A stretch of DNA of 64,000 bases from an uncultured Alphaproteobacteria bacterium (GTDB taxonomy: Bacteria > Pseudomonadota > Alphaproteobacteria > Rs-D84), in contig CAKQTG010000002.1 of NCBI GenBank assembly GCA_934276735.1, positions 124,001 to 188,000 on the forward strand. The letters are read 5' to 3'. The position numbers and the translations under genes were made by a program. Position 1 is the first letter of the stretch. Each line of letters begins with the position of its first letter. This document shows positions 1-8,538 of the stretch, one piece after another. The notes below the pieces were generated by a model. That model was not told the origin of the DNA and made no database searches. It saw nothing but the letters and a program-made list of their open reading frames with translations.

Positions 1-2
1 CA

Positions 3-2270
3 TTAAAGTATGGATTGCTGTTTGAACGATTCTTGAATCCAGACCGTATTTCAATGCCCGATTTCGACGTTGACTTTGAACCAACGGGGATTGAACGCGT
101 GCTGGCGTATATTTGTGATAAATACGGACACGATTCGGTCTGTCGTATTATCACATTTGGCAGTTTACAGGCCCGTGGCGCGATTCGCGATATTGGCCGC
201 GTGTATGGGATTCCGTATTCTAAGTCAGACCGATTGTCTAAATTGATTCCCCAAGATGCCAAAAAATTAAAAGATGCGGTGGACGCATCGTCGGAAATGC
301 AATACATATTGCAAACAGACGAAGATATGAACAAGGTTGTCACCATCGCCGAAGAGTTAGAGGGTTCGCTGCGCAACCTGGGACAACATGCGTGCGGCGT
401 TGTTATTGGTGACCGCCCGACAACCAAGATTGCACCAGTCTATCGTGATCCGGCGAATGCCCTGCCGTCGTGCCAGTTTGATGGTCACTATCTGGAATCG
501 GCCGGATTGATTAAATTTGACTTCCTGGGGTTGGAAACACTGGTCGTGTTAAAGTATGCGGTGCGACTGATTCAACAGACGCGCGGAATCAACGTAAATC
601 TGGACGAAATTCCGGTTGATGATCCGAAAACAATGGCGTTATGGCAACGTGGCCTGACCGAAGGTATATTCCAATTCGATGCCGTGTTTGTTCAACAGAC
701 GTTGCGTAAAATGCACCCGACCAGTTTCTTGGAAATATCGGCGTTGAACGCGTTGAACCGTCCGGGGCCTATTGCGTTTATTCCGCAATTTATTGCCCGT
801 ATGCACGGCGAAGAAAAAATTGAATACGTCCATCCAAAGGCCGAACCGATATTAAAAGAAACGTATGGCATCATCGTATATCAGGAACAGGTTATGATGC
901 TGACGCGCGCGCTGGCGGGGTTTACCCGCGGTCAATCAGATACCGTGCGCAAGGCGATGGGTAAAAAGAAACTGGACCTGTTGGCACAATTAGAAGTGAA
1001 ATTCTTGGACGGGTGCGAACAGGAAAATACCCTGAACCGCGAACAGGCCAAAGACCTGTGGGAAAAATTCAAGGAATTTGCGAAATACGCGTTTAACAAA
1101 TCGCACGCGATTGCGTATTCAATTGTCGCAAACCAGTGCGCGTATTTAAAGGCGAACTTTACACCCGAATTCTTGGCGGCGTCGATGTCCAGTAACCTGA
1201 ACGATACCGACCAGCTGGCGTTGTTTGTCGATGATGCCAAGGCAAACTTTAATATCCAAATTGTTCCGCCTGATATAAACCAGAGTGAATCATTATTCAC
1301 CGTTCGTGATGGAAAAATTATTTACGGTCTGGCGGCGATAAAGGGTGTTGGCACGGCGGCAACCGACGCAATTGTCGCAGAACGCAATGCAAACGGTAAA
1401 TTCAAAAACCTGACCGATTTTGCAAAACGGTGCGCGCCGATTATGAACAAGCGCATTTTGGAAGCGTTTGCCAAGGTTGGTGTTCTGGATTCACTGTGTC
1501 CGAATCGCGCGGCGGTGTTTATGAACGCGGATGCGATTTTGTCGTATGCGGCTCGGTCCAAAGATGGCGCGAATACGTTGTCGCTGTTTGCGAACACTGT
1601 CGAAGATGATGTTACCGAAAATAGACTGTTGAAAAACCTGCCGCGGACGGCACCATGGACATTTGGCCAGCGACTGGAAAATGAACTGTCGGCATTGGGA
1701 TTCTATATTTCGGCGCATCCATTGGACCAGTATAAGCATTTGATACAGCGTGCAAAGTTGGCGACCAGCGCAACTTTGATTGACCTGGGCGACAGAAAGC
1801 AAGTCCAAATCGCGGCAAATGTGAATTCTTTTTCGCGTCGTCGGACCAAGACTGGCAAGGATATGATTACAATCAATGCGTCGGACAGTTTTGGTAACAT
1901 TGACGCGGTTGCGTTTGGTGATGCGGCGGCAACATTTGCCCAGATTTTATCCACAGAAAACGTCGTGCTGATTTCTGGTAAAACGTCGGCACGTGATGAC
2001 CGGGTGTCAATCTTTGTTGATTCAATAGCGCCGCTGACCCAGTGGGTTGCGAAAATTGCGCGCAAATTGACGCTGGAAATTTATGACAAGGATGTTTTGC
2101 CGGCGGTTAAAAAGGCACTGATTTCGTTGCCGCATGGCGTGACGCGTGTGGTGTTGAACCTGCACGGGGCGGACCGCGTTGCGTCGGTTGCATTGCCGAC
2201 GGGCGTTGAATTGGGTGCAACCACAGCCAAGGATTTAATAGGATTGGGCATTAGGGTTGAAATAGAATGA
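3..2270 (+). CDS. dnaE: DNA polymerase III alpha subunit, C-terminal part (5' end outside window)
   Basis: Replicative polymerase catalytic subunit. The frame is open to the left edge, and the residues before the first possible start (LKYGLLFERFLNP) are a conserved internal DnaE stretch, so this is an internal portion and not a start. The visible 755 residues include the catalytic Asp pair in MPDFDVDF, the third catalytic Asp region KFDFLGL, a helix-hairpin-helix-like AIKGVG, and a C-terminal OB-fold region. The PHP domain would lie upstream. The stop codon overlaps the rsmH start as ATGA, implying translational coupling. Confidence 0.97.
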   Translation, partial: LKYGLLFERFLNPDRISMPDFDVDFEPTGIERVLAYICDKYGHDSVCRIITFGSLQARGAIRDIGRVYGIPYSKSDRLSKLIPQDAKKLKDAVDASSEMQYILQTDEDMNKVVTIAEELEGSLRNLGQHACGVVIGDRPTTKIAPVYRDPANALPSCQFDGHYLESAGLIKFDFLGLETLVVLKYAVRLIQQTRGINVNLDEIPVDDPKTMALWQRGLTEGIFQFDAVFVQQTLRKMHPTSFLEISALNALNRPGPIAFIPQFIARMHGEEKIEYVHPKAEPILKETYGIIVYQEQVMMLTRALAGFTRGQSDTVRKAMGKKKLDLLAQLEVKFLDGCEQENTLNREQAKDLWEKFKEFAKYAFNKSHAIAYSIVANQCAYLKANFTPEFLAASMSSNLNDTDQLALFVDDAKANFNIQIVPPDINQSESLFTVRDGKIIYGLAAIKGVGTAATDAIVAERNANGKFKNLTDFAKRCAPIMNKRILEAFAKVGVLDSLCPNRAAVFMNADAILSYAARSKDGANTLSLFANTVEDDVTENRLLKNLPRTAPWTFGQRLENELSALGFYISAHPLDQYKHLIQRAKLATSATLIDLGDRKQVQIAANVNSFSRRRTKTGKDMITINASDSFGNIDAVAFGDAAATFAQILSTENVVLISGKTSARDDRVSIFVDSIAPLTQWVAKIARKLTLEIYDKDVLPAVKKALISLPHGVTRVVLNLHGADRVASVALPTGVELGATTAKDLIGLGIRVEIE

Positions 2271-3118
2271 CGGAAAAACATATTCCTGTTTTATTGGGTG
2301 CGGTGATGGGTGTCCTGGGTGATGTTCGGGGCATGCACATATTGGACGCAACGTTCGGCGCAGGTGGTTATTCGCGCGCGTTTTTAAATGCGGGTGCGTC
2401 GGTTGTGGCGTTTGATCGCGACCCAAATGTTCGTGCGGATGCGGACGCAATGCGTGCCGAATATGGTGACAGATTTACATTTGTGCCCCGCCCTTTTTCA
2501 GAAATGTCAGAAATTGATGACACATTTGACGCAATTGTGTTTGATTTGGGGATATCGTCAATGCAGATTGATATTGCGTCACGTGGTTTTTCATTTCGGG
2601 CGGACGCGCCACTGGATATGCGAATGTCTGAATCTGGGAAAACGGCGGCTGATTTAATTGATGAATTGTCGGCAACCGATTTGGCGCGTATCTTGCGCGA
2701 ATATGGTGATGTAAAAAAGGCGGCGATAATTGCCAATGCGATAAAACGTGTTGCACCACGCACAACATTTGCATTGCGTGATTTGATTTATAATCCGCAC
2801 GATATTGCGCCAGTGTTTCAGGCATTACGTATCGCTGTTAATGATGAAATGGGCGAGATAAGACGCGCCTTGGACGCAGTGCCTGATAGGTTGCGGCCGG
2901 GGGGCAAGTGTATATGTGTAACGTTTCATTCGCTGGAAGACAGGATTGTTAAAAATACGTTCCGCACGTGGACAACTGTGGCTGGCGACCCACGTATGCC
3001 CGTGGTTGCCAAGCCGGCCTTTCAGGCATTGCGCCCCCAGACACCAAGTGCTATTGAATTGGCGCATAATCCACGTGCACGCAGTGCGCATATGCGTGCA
3101 GTCGTAAAATCATATTGA
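2267..3118 (+). CDS. rsmH: 16S rRNA (cytosine(1402)-N4)-methyltransferase RsmH
   Basis: SAM-dependent methyltransferase acting on C1402 of 16S rRNA in the decoding centre. It is 283 aa, slightly short for the family (about 310). The N-terminus reads HIPVLL, followed by the SAM motif DATFGAGGYS; later DLGISSMQID, PLDMRM and the C-terminal CVTFHSLEDRIVK are family hallmarks. In most bacteria rsmH (mraW) heads the dcw cell-wall cluster. Here it instead overlaps the end of dnaE by 4 nt and no dcw gene follows. Confidence 0.97.
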   Translation: MTEKHIPVLLGAVMGVLGDVRGMHILDATFGAGGYSRAFLNAGASVVAFDRDPNVRADADAMRAEYGDRFTFVPRPFSEMSEIDDTFDAIVFDLGISSMQIDIASRGFSFRADAPLDMRMSESGKTAADLIDELSATDLARILREYGDVKKAAIIANAIKRVAPRTTFALRDLIYNPHDIAPVFQALRIAVNDEMGEIRRALDAVPDRLRPGGKCICVTFHSLEDRIVKNTFRTWTTVAGDPRMPVVAKPAFQALRPQTPSAIELAHNPRARSAHMRAVVKSY

Positions 3119-3173
3119 CCACATATGGCTAATTTTTGTAAAATCGTAGTTGAAAGAAAGGGAAAGGAAAAAA

Positions 3174-3671
3174 ATGAAAAAAGTTTTAGCGTTATTTTTG
3201 GGATTGTTACCAACGTCGGTGTTGGCAAATCCAGCATGTCCAGTGTGCACAATTGCAATTGGCGCATCATTGGAAATCGCGCGCCAGTTGGGCGTCCCAG
3301 ACAGCGTTGTCGGTCTGTGGGCCGGTGCGCTGTTGACACTGTTGGGATATTGGGCGATTAAACTCTGTGACAAGCGTGGCTGGAATTGGCGCGGTCGTAA
3401 TCCGATGTTGATAATTCTGTCGGTTGCGATGATTGGCTTTGTCTATATGGGGCGTGTCAAATATAATCCCCAGGTAATTTGTGGCACATTCACAATGGAC
3501 CCTGTATTGTTCGGAACGATTTGTGGTGCGGTGTTGTTTATCGCGGTTGAAAAACTGTATGATTGGATGAAGGCGCACAATGGTGGCCACGCACACTTTC
3601 CATTTGAAAAAGTTGTTTTGCCGTTGGTTGCCTTGGCATTAGCCAGTTGGGCAATGATAATTTGCTTGTAA
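3174..3671 (+). CDS. Small multi-pass membrane protein with N-terminal CPVC motif
   Basis: Unknown function. The chosen ATG (MKKVLALFLG) is preceded by an AAAGGGAAAGG ribosome site; an in-frame ATG 24 nt upstream would only add charged residues. The 165 aa begin with a signal-like helix ending around SVLANPA, followed at once by CPVCTIAIGA. About four hydrophobic helices follow (near residues 40-58, 70-88, 102-120, 138-160). CPVC has the spacing of a metal- or disulfide-forming pair, but there is no thioredoxin fold. The next gene starts 13 nt downstream, so the two are probably co-transcribed. Confidence 0.8.
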   Translation: MKKVLALFLGLLPTSVLANPACPVCTIAIGASLEIARQLGVPDSVVGLWAGALLTLLGYWAIKLCDKRGWNWRGRNPMLIILSVAMIGFVYMGRVKYNPQVICGTFTMDPVLFGTICGAVLFIAVEKLYDWMKAHNGGHAHFPFEKVVLPLVALALASWAMIICL

Positions 3672-3684
3672 AGGAGAATAAAAA

Positions 3685-4305
3685 ATGAAACGCGATAATA
3701 AAAAAATGACGCTGGACGAAATGATTCAAAAAGTTGACCAGTCAAAAAAGGTAAATCCGCTGGACTTATCGTCTGACCAAGATTTGACCATTGCGCTGAT
3801 GAATTTGGTATCATTGGAAGAGCATTTCTTTTTCAGCGGCGCAAAAACACGCAAGATAGGTTTTTATGATATGATAAATACTGTGCGTGAAATGCGCAAG
3901 GAACTGATGAAGCGTATCGTAAAACCATCATCGGCCGAAAATGGCGAGGTGTGGTGTATTTCAAAGCATCTGTTGGCTGCGTCAATGCGTTTGATGGAGG
4001 TTGGAACCAAGGCTCTGGGCGCTGGTAACACCAAGGACGCATATGACCTGTTTAACAAGTCATATGATTTGTATTCTTTGTTCTGGGGTATCAATATGAA
4101 TCTGATTGATTTGACCGGTGTAAAACAGGCCGTTCCCGATTTTTATGATGGGGCATTAGCCCAGTGTTCTTTAAAGACGGACGCAGTGCCAACAAAAAAA
4201 TCAAAACGCGCACAACAGACAGTTTCTGCCCCAGCAGAGTCAAAGTCTGCGGTTCGCAAATTGGGAGATTGGGTAAAAAATGCAGTGAATTGCTGTATTG
4301 AATAA
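3685..4305 (+). CDS. Hypothetical cytoplasmic protein
   Basis: 206 aa, not recognised. The start is supported by AAGGAGAAT upstream. There is no signal peptide or membrane segment. The central part (residues about 90-150) looks helical, with a TPR-like stretch around AGNTKDAYDLFNKSYDLY, and the last 35 residues are basic and Ser/Ala-rich. It sits 13 nt behind the CPVC membrane protein and may act with it; this is inference from position only. Confidence 0.7.
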   Translation: MKRDNKKMTLDEMIQKVDQSKKVNPLDLSSDQDLTIALMNLVSLEEHFFFSGAKTRKIGFYDMINTVREMRKELMKRIVKPSSAENGEVWCISKHLLAASMRLMEVGTKALGAGNTKDAYDLFNKSYDLYSLFWGINMNLIDLTGVKQAVPDFYDGALAQCSLKTDAVPTKKSKRAQQTVSAPAESKSAVRKLGDWVKNAVNCCIE

Positions 4306-4368
4306 ATTCGGTGTTGATTCACACGGTGTGAAAGTGATACAATGCAAATCAAAGAGAGAACTAAACTA

Positions 4369-6765
4369 ATGACCATACGCAAGAATATTTTAATCCAATC
4401 TTGTTTGGTTATGGCAACAGTGTTTTGTGTCGGGGGTGCAAACGCTGACCAGGCACCGAACCCACGTGGCGCAGCGGGTGTTGCGACTGTGCGGGCGGAT
4501 GCGCGGGGTGCGACGCGGGCTGCGTCGGGCATATCTGGCGTATCATCAGGTGTCGCGTCACGTGCCGCAGCCACACAACGTGCATCGGGTATGTCCCGGG
4601 GCCAGTCATCTGCAATTACACCGCGCAATGCGGCGCGGATAAATACCGTTGTATCATCATCTGATGTTGTGGCGCGTTCTGCGGTAAATACTTCACGTGC
4701 GTCGTCATCAAATGTCGCACGCAGTGTGAACATACCCACACAATCGCGTGGCAGCGCGGCAACAACGGCACGCGCGGCGTCGCGCGCATCGGTTGCACGT
4801 GCAACGGCGGTATTTGATGATATTTCCAAGATTGGTGGTGGATATGCCACCTGTCGCGAGGCATATGCCACATGTATGGATCAGTTTTGTGCCAAGGCCA
4901 ACGACACGTATCGTCGTTGTTTTTGCAGTTCTAAATATACCGAGTTCAAGGATACCGAGGCCGCCCTGGACGAGGCCAAAAATTTATTGGCCCAATTTGA
5001 AAGCAATAATTTAAATGCGGTTGATAAAACCGCCGCCGAAGTGAACGCGATGTACAGCGCGACCGCCGGCGAACAGGCAATCAAAAAAGATACCAGTGGC
5101 GCGGCGGCAATGCTGTCGGAAATTGGTGATTTGTTGTCTGGCAAGAAAAAGGCCAGCACATCAACATCAGGCACGTCGTTGGGTGTTTTGGACCTGGATT
5201 TCTCGGTCGATGTTGATGATATCTGGGGAAACAGTGGCGGTTCATCTATCTTTTCGAACAACAGCGGGTCTGATTTATCCCGGCTGGAGGGGCAATCCCT
5301 GTTCACCCAGGCGAACAAGCAATGCCTGGCACTGATAAAGGATTCGTGTGAAAATAACGCCGTTCTGAATATGGCGAAAAGTGCGTATAACATCATGATT
5401 ACCCAGGATTGTAACGCATACGAGAAAAAGGTAAATTCCCAGCGTGAAACGGTAAAGCAGACCGTTCGCACGGCGGAAAAGTATCTGCGCGAGGCACGTC
5501 TGGAAGAATATCGTGCGCACAATACCGCCGACGTCAACGAATGTATTGCCAAGGTTAAAACGGCAATTACTGCGGATACGGCGTGCGGTGCGAATTATAA
5601 ACGCTGTTTGGACTATACGGGTGCATACATTAATACAAACACGGGTGAACCGATTTATTCGCCGCGTCTGTTCCAGCTGGATGAGTTGATTACACTGGAC
5701 GGTGCAAACGGTAATACAGACGTGTTGGCGCAAAATACCCAGTTTAATAATTTCTTGGAAACGCGTAAAATGTTCGCGACAACCGCGTTGGATTCGTGCC
5801 GCGACATTGCAAACACCGTGTGGCAAGAATTCAAGCGCAGTGCGTTGATTGAAATCGCCCAGGCACAATCGGCCAAATTGGAAGAAATCAAGATGTCCTG
5901 TGTCAGCACGATGGCCGAATGCTATGACACCCAGACCAGTGCACTGAAAGATTTCGATACCACCACGGCCCAGGCGGCGGGCGCAATCAGTGCATATGCG
6001 GCCAAGGCCATGTGCCAGGACAAGGTTACAGCCTGTGCGGCATTATACGGAAACAATTCAATGTGCCAATTTGACGGCAATGGCCGTCTGACCAGTGATG
6101 CCAGCACATGCGGATTAAAGGCGTTGTTGGCGTTCGTCGATACGGTTGATACTGTCCGCGTTGCCGAGGGCTGTGCCAGTGCCATTGATAATTACGTCCA
6201 AGAATTATGCAAGCCGACATCTGGTGACCAGGGATTCCCGTGGAATTGCCGTAAAAAAGCAATCGGTTCGGTCAATGCCACAACGGTCAGTGCGGCGTCA
6301 AGCGCGACACTGGCGGATAACATCAGAAACTTTGCATTACAGAACTGCAAAGATCCAACCAACCCAGATGCAACGTATGATATGTTGCCGATGCAGACCC
6401 GGATTCAGGTTCAAAATGCCATCGAGGATGTTATTGAACAGTTAGATGCCCAGTTGATGGATGTTTGCGAAACACTGGACGGGTACTGGGTGGATGCGGG
6501 TGATAATTCAGGCAAGGATTTAGTTGTGTTCTATACGTCTGTTTTTGGCAACAGTGCTTCAACCGCCGCCACAACGAGTATGGGTCGCTGTGTTGAAAAT
6601 ACAACAATGGTTCGGTGCCTGGCGTATAATGCGGGCGAAGAAACACCGGTTGCGTCATATGACCGCGCCAAGGACGAGTGTATCTTTACCGATGCGTGGT
6701 ATCGCACAAAATGTGAAAGCATGGGTGGATATTACGAAAAGAGCGTTTGTTATATGGCTAAATAG
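4369..6765 (+). CDS. Large secreted protein, Ala/Arg/Ser-rich N-terminus and Cys-rich domain
   Basis: 798 aa, unknown function. The second ATG is chosen because it gives a clean signal peptide (MTIRKNILIQ... ending GGANA) and has AGAGAG 9 nt upstream. Mature residues about 25-150 are low-complexity, rich in Ala, Arg, Ser and Gly. Then comes CREAYATCMDQFC, with CX6CX4C spacing that recurs exactly in the secreted protein at 42510-43754. A helical domain with paired Cys follows to the C-terminus. There is no lipobox, LPXTG or autotransporter barrel. It lies 20 nt ahead of another Cys-rich secreted gene, so the two are probably one operon. Confidence 0.8.
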   Translation: MTIRKNILIQSCLVMATVFCVGGANADQAPNPRGAAGVATVRADARGATRAASGISGVSSGVASRAAATQRASGMSRGQSSAITPRNAARINTVVSSSDVVARSAVNTSRASSSNVARSVNIPTQSRGSAATTARAASRASVARATAVFDDISKIGGGYATCREAYATCMDQFCAKANDTYRRCFCSSKYTEFKDTEAALDEAKNLLAQFESNNLNAVDKTAAEVNAMYSATAGEQAIKKDTSGAAAMLSEIGDLLSGKKKASTSTSGTSLGVLDLDFSVDVDDIWGNSGGSSIFSNNSGSDLSRLEGQSLFTQANKQCLALIKDSCENNAVLNMAKSAYNIMITQDCNAYEKKVNSQRETVKQTVRTAEKYLREARLEEYRAHNTADVNECIAKVKTAITADTACGANYKRCLDYTGAYINTNTGEPIYSPRLFQLDELITLDGANGNTDVLAQNTQFNNFLETRKMFATTALDSCRDIANTVWQEFKRSALIEIAQAQSAKLEEIKMSCVSTMAECYDTQTSALKDFDTTTAQAAGAISAYAAKAMCQDKVTACAALYGNNSMCQFDGNGRLTSDASTCGLKALLAFVDTVDTVRVAEGCASAIDNYVQELCKPTSGDQGFPWNCRKKAIGSVNATTVSAASSATLADNIRNFALQNCKDPTNPDATYDMLPMQTRIQVQNAIEDVIEQLDAQLMDVCETLDGYWVDAGDNSGKDLVVFYTSVFGNSASTAATTSMGRCVENTTMVRCLAYNAGEETPVASYDRAKDECIFTDAWYRTKCESMGGYYEKSVCYMAK

Positions 6766-6785
6766 TTGGTGACGGACGGGGGAAA

Positions 6786-7964
6786 ATGAAAATAAAAACG
6801 ATATTTTTAATTGCGTATTTTTGCACCATATCCGTGGCATTTGCCGATGATAATTGGGGCGCGGGACAATTGATTCCGTGTGGCTCGAATGATATCGCCG
6901 GGGGTCAGGCGTGCATTGGTGAAAGTGCACGCAGCAATTGTGCAACTTGGACGATGAATTCGCGTCAATATACTGATGAATTCGCGGTGTTGATGATGGT
7001 TGCCCGTGAAATAAATGAACACGGTGCAAAATTCTGTCCGACCCAGGTCGAAGGACATAATAAAAACAAGGGTGATGCGTGGACCGAATATTCTGATGCG
7101 TCGCGTGGTAATGATACGTTGTGCGTGTGGCTGTGCCAGTCAGGCTGGGGTGGTAATCAATGTTCCCAGACGGTATCCAGTGCGAATTCATGTGATGTAT
7201 CGTTGTTAAAGCGCGAAAATTATGCGGATGTGAAACGTGTTGCGTCGGGTGCAAATATTGAAAATTCATTGCCGCGGTTTCAGAAGAATGTTTATAATGA
7301 ATGTGGTGTTCACAAGGGCCAGGAACACGATATGATATTGGCAATCAGTCGTTGGTTGCCCAGTGGTCATGGTGCATATGTGCGCAAGATGGTTGTGCGC
7401 GCGGAACGTCGTGGGTGGAAAGACATGGAATCAACCGCAACCGTGTATCCCGCCACAGGCAGTTCGGATATCCTGGTTTGCAAAAATGGTTACCAGGCAA
7501 ATCCCGCCGGCGACGATTGTATCGAGGTGAATTCTGCGGCATGTGCCCGTCAAATGGTGTGCGATGGCTGGACCGGATATGATGACAGCAAACACACGTT
7601 GATTCAGCGACCTGGGCAAAATTGTTTCCAATACAGATGTTCTGAAAGTGGCAAGGCATTTGCATCGGACGGCAATCGCAGCACGTGTGTGGATTGTGTG
7701 TCTGATTTGCATACGGGGATATCACCCACAACCGGCACATGTGTTCGGTGCGCCACCGGCCAGGTATTCAGTGAATCCGCCACGGCGTCCGGTTTTTGTG
7801 GTGCAACGGATGCGTTTTCAAAAACAGATTTGCAATATGGTCGTGGCAAGACCCGTAACAGCAACGTTGATATTGAAAAACAATGCTGGACAATTGCGGA
7901 GCCGGCAGCATATCAGAAATGTGTTATTGGTGACCAGACAACATCTGGACGCAGTGACAATTAA
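6786..7964 (+). CDS. Secreted Cys-rich protein
   Basis: 392 aa with a signal peptide (MKIKTIFLIAYFC...VAFA). About two dozen Cys occur in EGF- or TNFR-like spacing. The C-terminal half has short units such as NGYQANPAGDDC, STCVDC and GTCVRCATGQVF that resemble the repeats of the 2880-residue protein at 54466-63108. No catalytic motif is recognised. It is likely disulfide-bonded at the cell surface, co-expressed with the preceding secreted protein. A GGACGGGGG tract serves as ribosome site. Confidence 0.75.
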   Translation: MKIKTIFLIAYFCTISVAFADDNWGAGQLIPCGSNDIAGGQACIGESARSNCATWTMNSRQYTDEFAVLMMVAREINEHGAKFCPTQVEGHNKNKGDAWTEYSDASRGNDTLCVWLCQSGWGGNQCSQTVSSANSCDVSLLKRENYADVKRVASGANIENSLPRFQKNVYNECGVHKGQEHDMILAISRWLPSGHGAYVRKMVVRAERRGWKDMESTATVYPATGSSDILVCKNGYQANPAGDDCIEVNSAACARQMVCDGWTGYDDSKHTLIQRPGQNCFQYRCSESGKAFASDGNRSTCVDCVSDLHTGISPTTGTCVRCATGQVFSESATASGFCGATDAFSKTDLQYGRGKTRNSNVDIEKQCWTIAEPAAYQKCVIGDQTTSGRSDN

Positions 7965-7969
7965 AAAAA

Positions 7970-7989
7970 CGCCCAATTGGGCGCTTTTT
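7970..7989. terminator. Rho-independent terminator, probably bidirectional
   Basis: Stem CGCCCA/TGGGCG flanked by an A run on the left and a T run on the right, between the convergent Cys-rich gene and the XRE regulator. Confidence 0.9.
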
Positions 7990-8006
7990 ATTACGAATAT
8001 TGATTT

Positions 8007-8423
8007 TTAATCAACACCGTTTAATGTGCGTAACATTTTCATAATCATTTTGCGTTGGTCATCGTCTGGTAGTTTCCAATACAAATTTATCAATTGCAGC
8101 GATTCATTTTTTGCCAACGGATCATCATTTTTCTGTTCGGCAACGCGGCCGGTGGATTTGCCACCACGTGTTTCCATTGGTGTATTGCCAGGCAGCCCCT
8201 GGAAGAAAAATGATACAGGGGTTTCCAGTGCCGTGCTGAGTTCAAACAGGCGCGACGCCGAAATACGATTCCCCGCCGTTTCGTATTTCTGAATCTGTTG
8301 AAATGTAACCCCACAGATTTTTGCCAAATCTTTCTGGGATAAACCCATCATGACACGGCGCAGTTGCACGCGCTGTCCGATATGTTCATCCACGGCTGTT
8401 GGCGTAAAAGGTCTTCCACTCAT
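8007..8423 (-). CDS. XRE-family helix-turn-helix transcriptional regulator
   Basis: 138 aa. The Cro/CI helix-turn-helix spans residues about 16-72 (VQLRRVMMGLSQKDLA, then TFQQIQKYETAGNRIS). The TFQQ.QKYE.G..RI core followed by LFELSTALETPVSFFF matches a regulator family widespread in alphaproteobacteria. The C-terminus is charged and less conserved. Its promoter (-35 TTGCAA, -10 TATAAA) is followed at once by the perfect palindrome GTCCTAGGAC, a good position for an autorepressor site. It is divergent from gpmI. Target genes are unknown. Confidence 0.9.
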   Translation of the reverse strand: MSGRPFTPTAVDEHIGQRVQLRRVMMGLSQKDLAKICGVTFQQIQKYETAGNRISASRLFELSTALETPVSFFFQGLPGNTPMETRGGKSTGRVAEQKNDDPLAKNESLQLINLYWKLPDDDQRKMIMKMLRTLNGVD

Positions 8424-8452
8424 GGGTGCTCCCTTTCTTGTTTATGACATAG

Positions 8453-8462
8453 GTCCTAGGAC
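8453..8462. promoter_or_regulatory. Palindromic putative operator
   Basis: Perfect 10-bp palindrome GTCCTAGGAC lying 2 nt downstream of the regulator gene's -10 box, overlapping the expected transcription start. Autoregulation by the XRE protein is inferred. Confidence 0.5.
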
Positions 8463-8464
8463 AA

Positions 8465-8493
8465 TTTATACAATTTTTCTTCTTCTTTTGCAA
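8465..8493 (-). promoter_or_regulatory. Promoter of the XRE regulator
   Basis: On the minus strand -35 TTGCAA (8488-8493), 17-nt spacer, -10 TATAAA (8465-8470). The -35 hexamer is self-complementary and is shared with the gpmI promoter. Confidence 0.7.
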
Positions 8494-8516
8494 TCAAAAA
8501 ACTGATATGATATTTT
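8488..8516 (+). promoter_or_regulatory. Putative gpmI promoter
   Basis: -35 TTGCAA (8488-8493), 17-nt spacer, -10 TATTTT (8511-8516). It uses the same -35 bases as the divergent regulator promoter. Confidence 0.5.
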
Positions 8517-8538
8517 CTGCACAAAGGCAGGTAAAATT

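Noticed and set aside
4143..4871. 242-codon antisense frame over the secreted Ala/Arg-rich region
   Set aside because: Low-complexity mirror of the sense Ala/Arg/Ser codons; no ribosome site.
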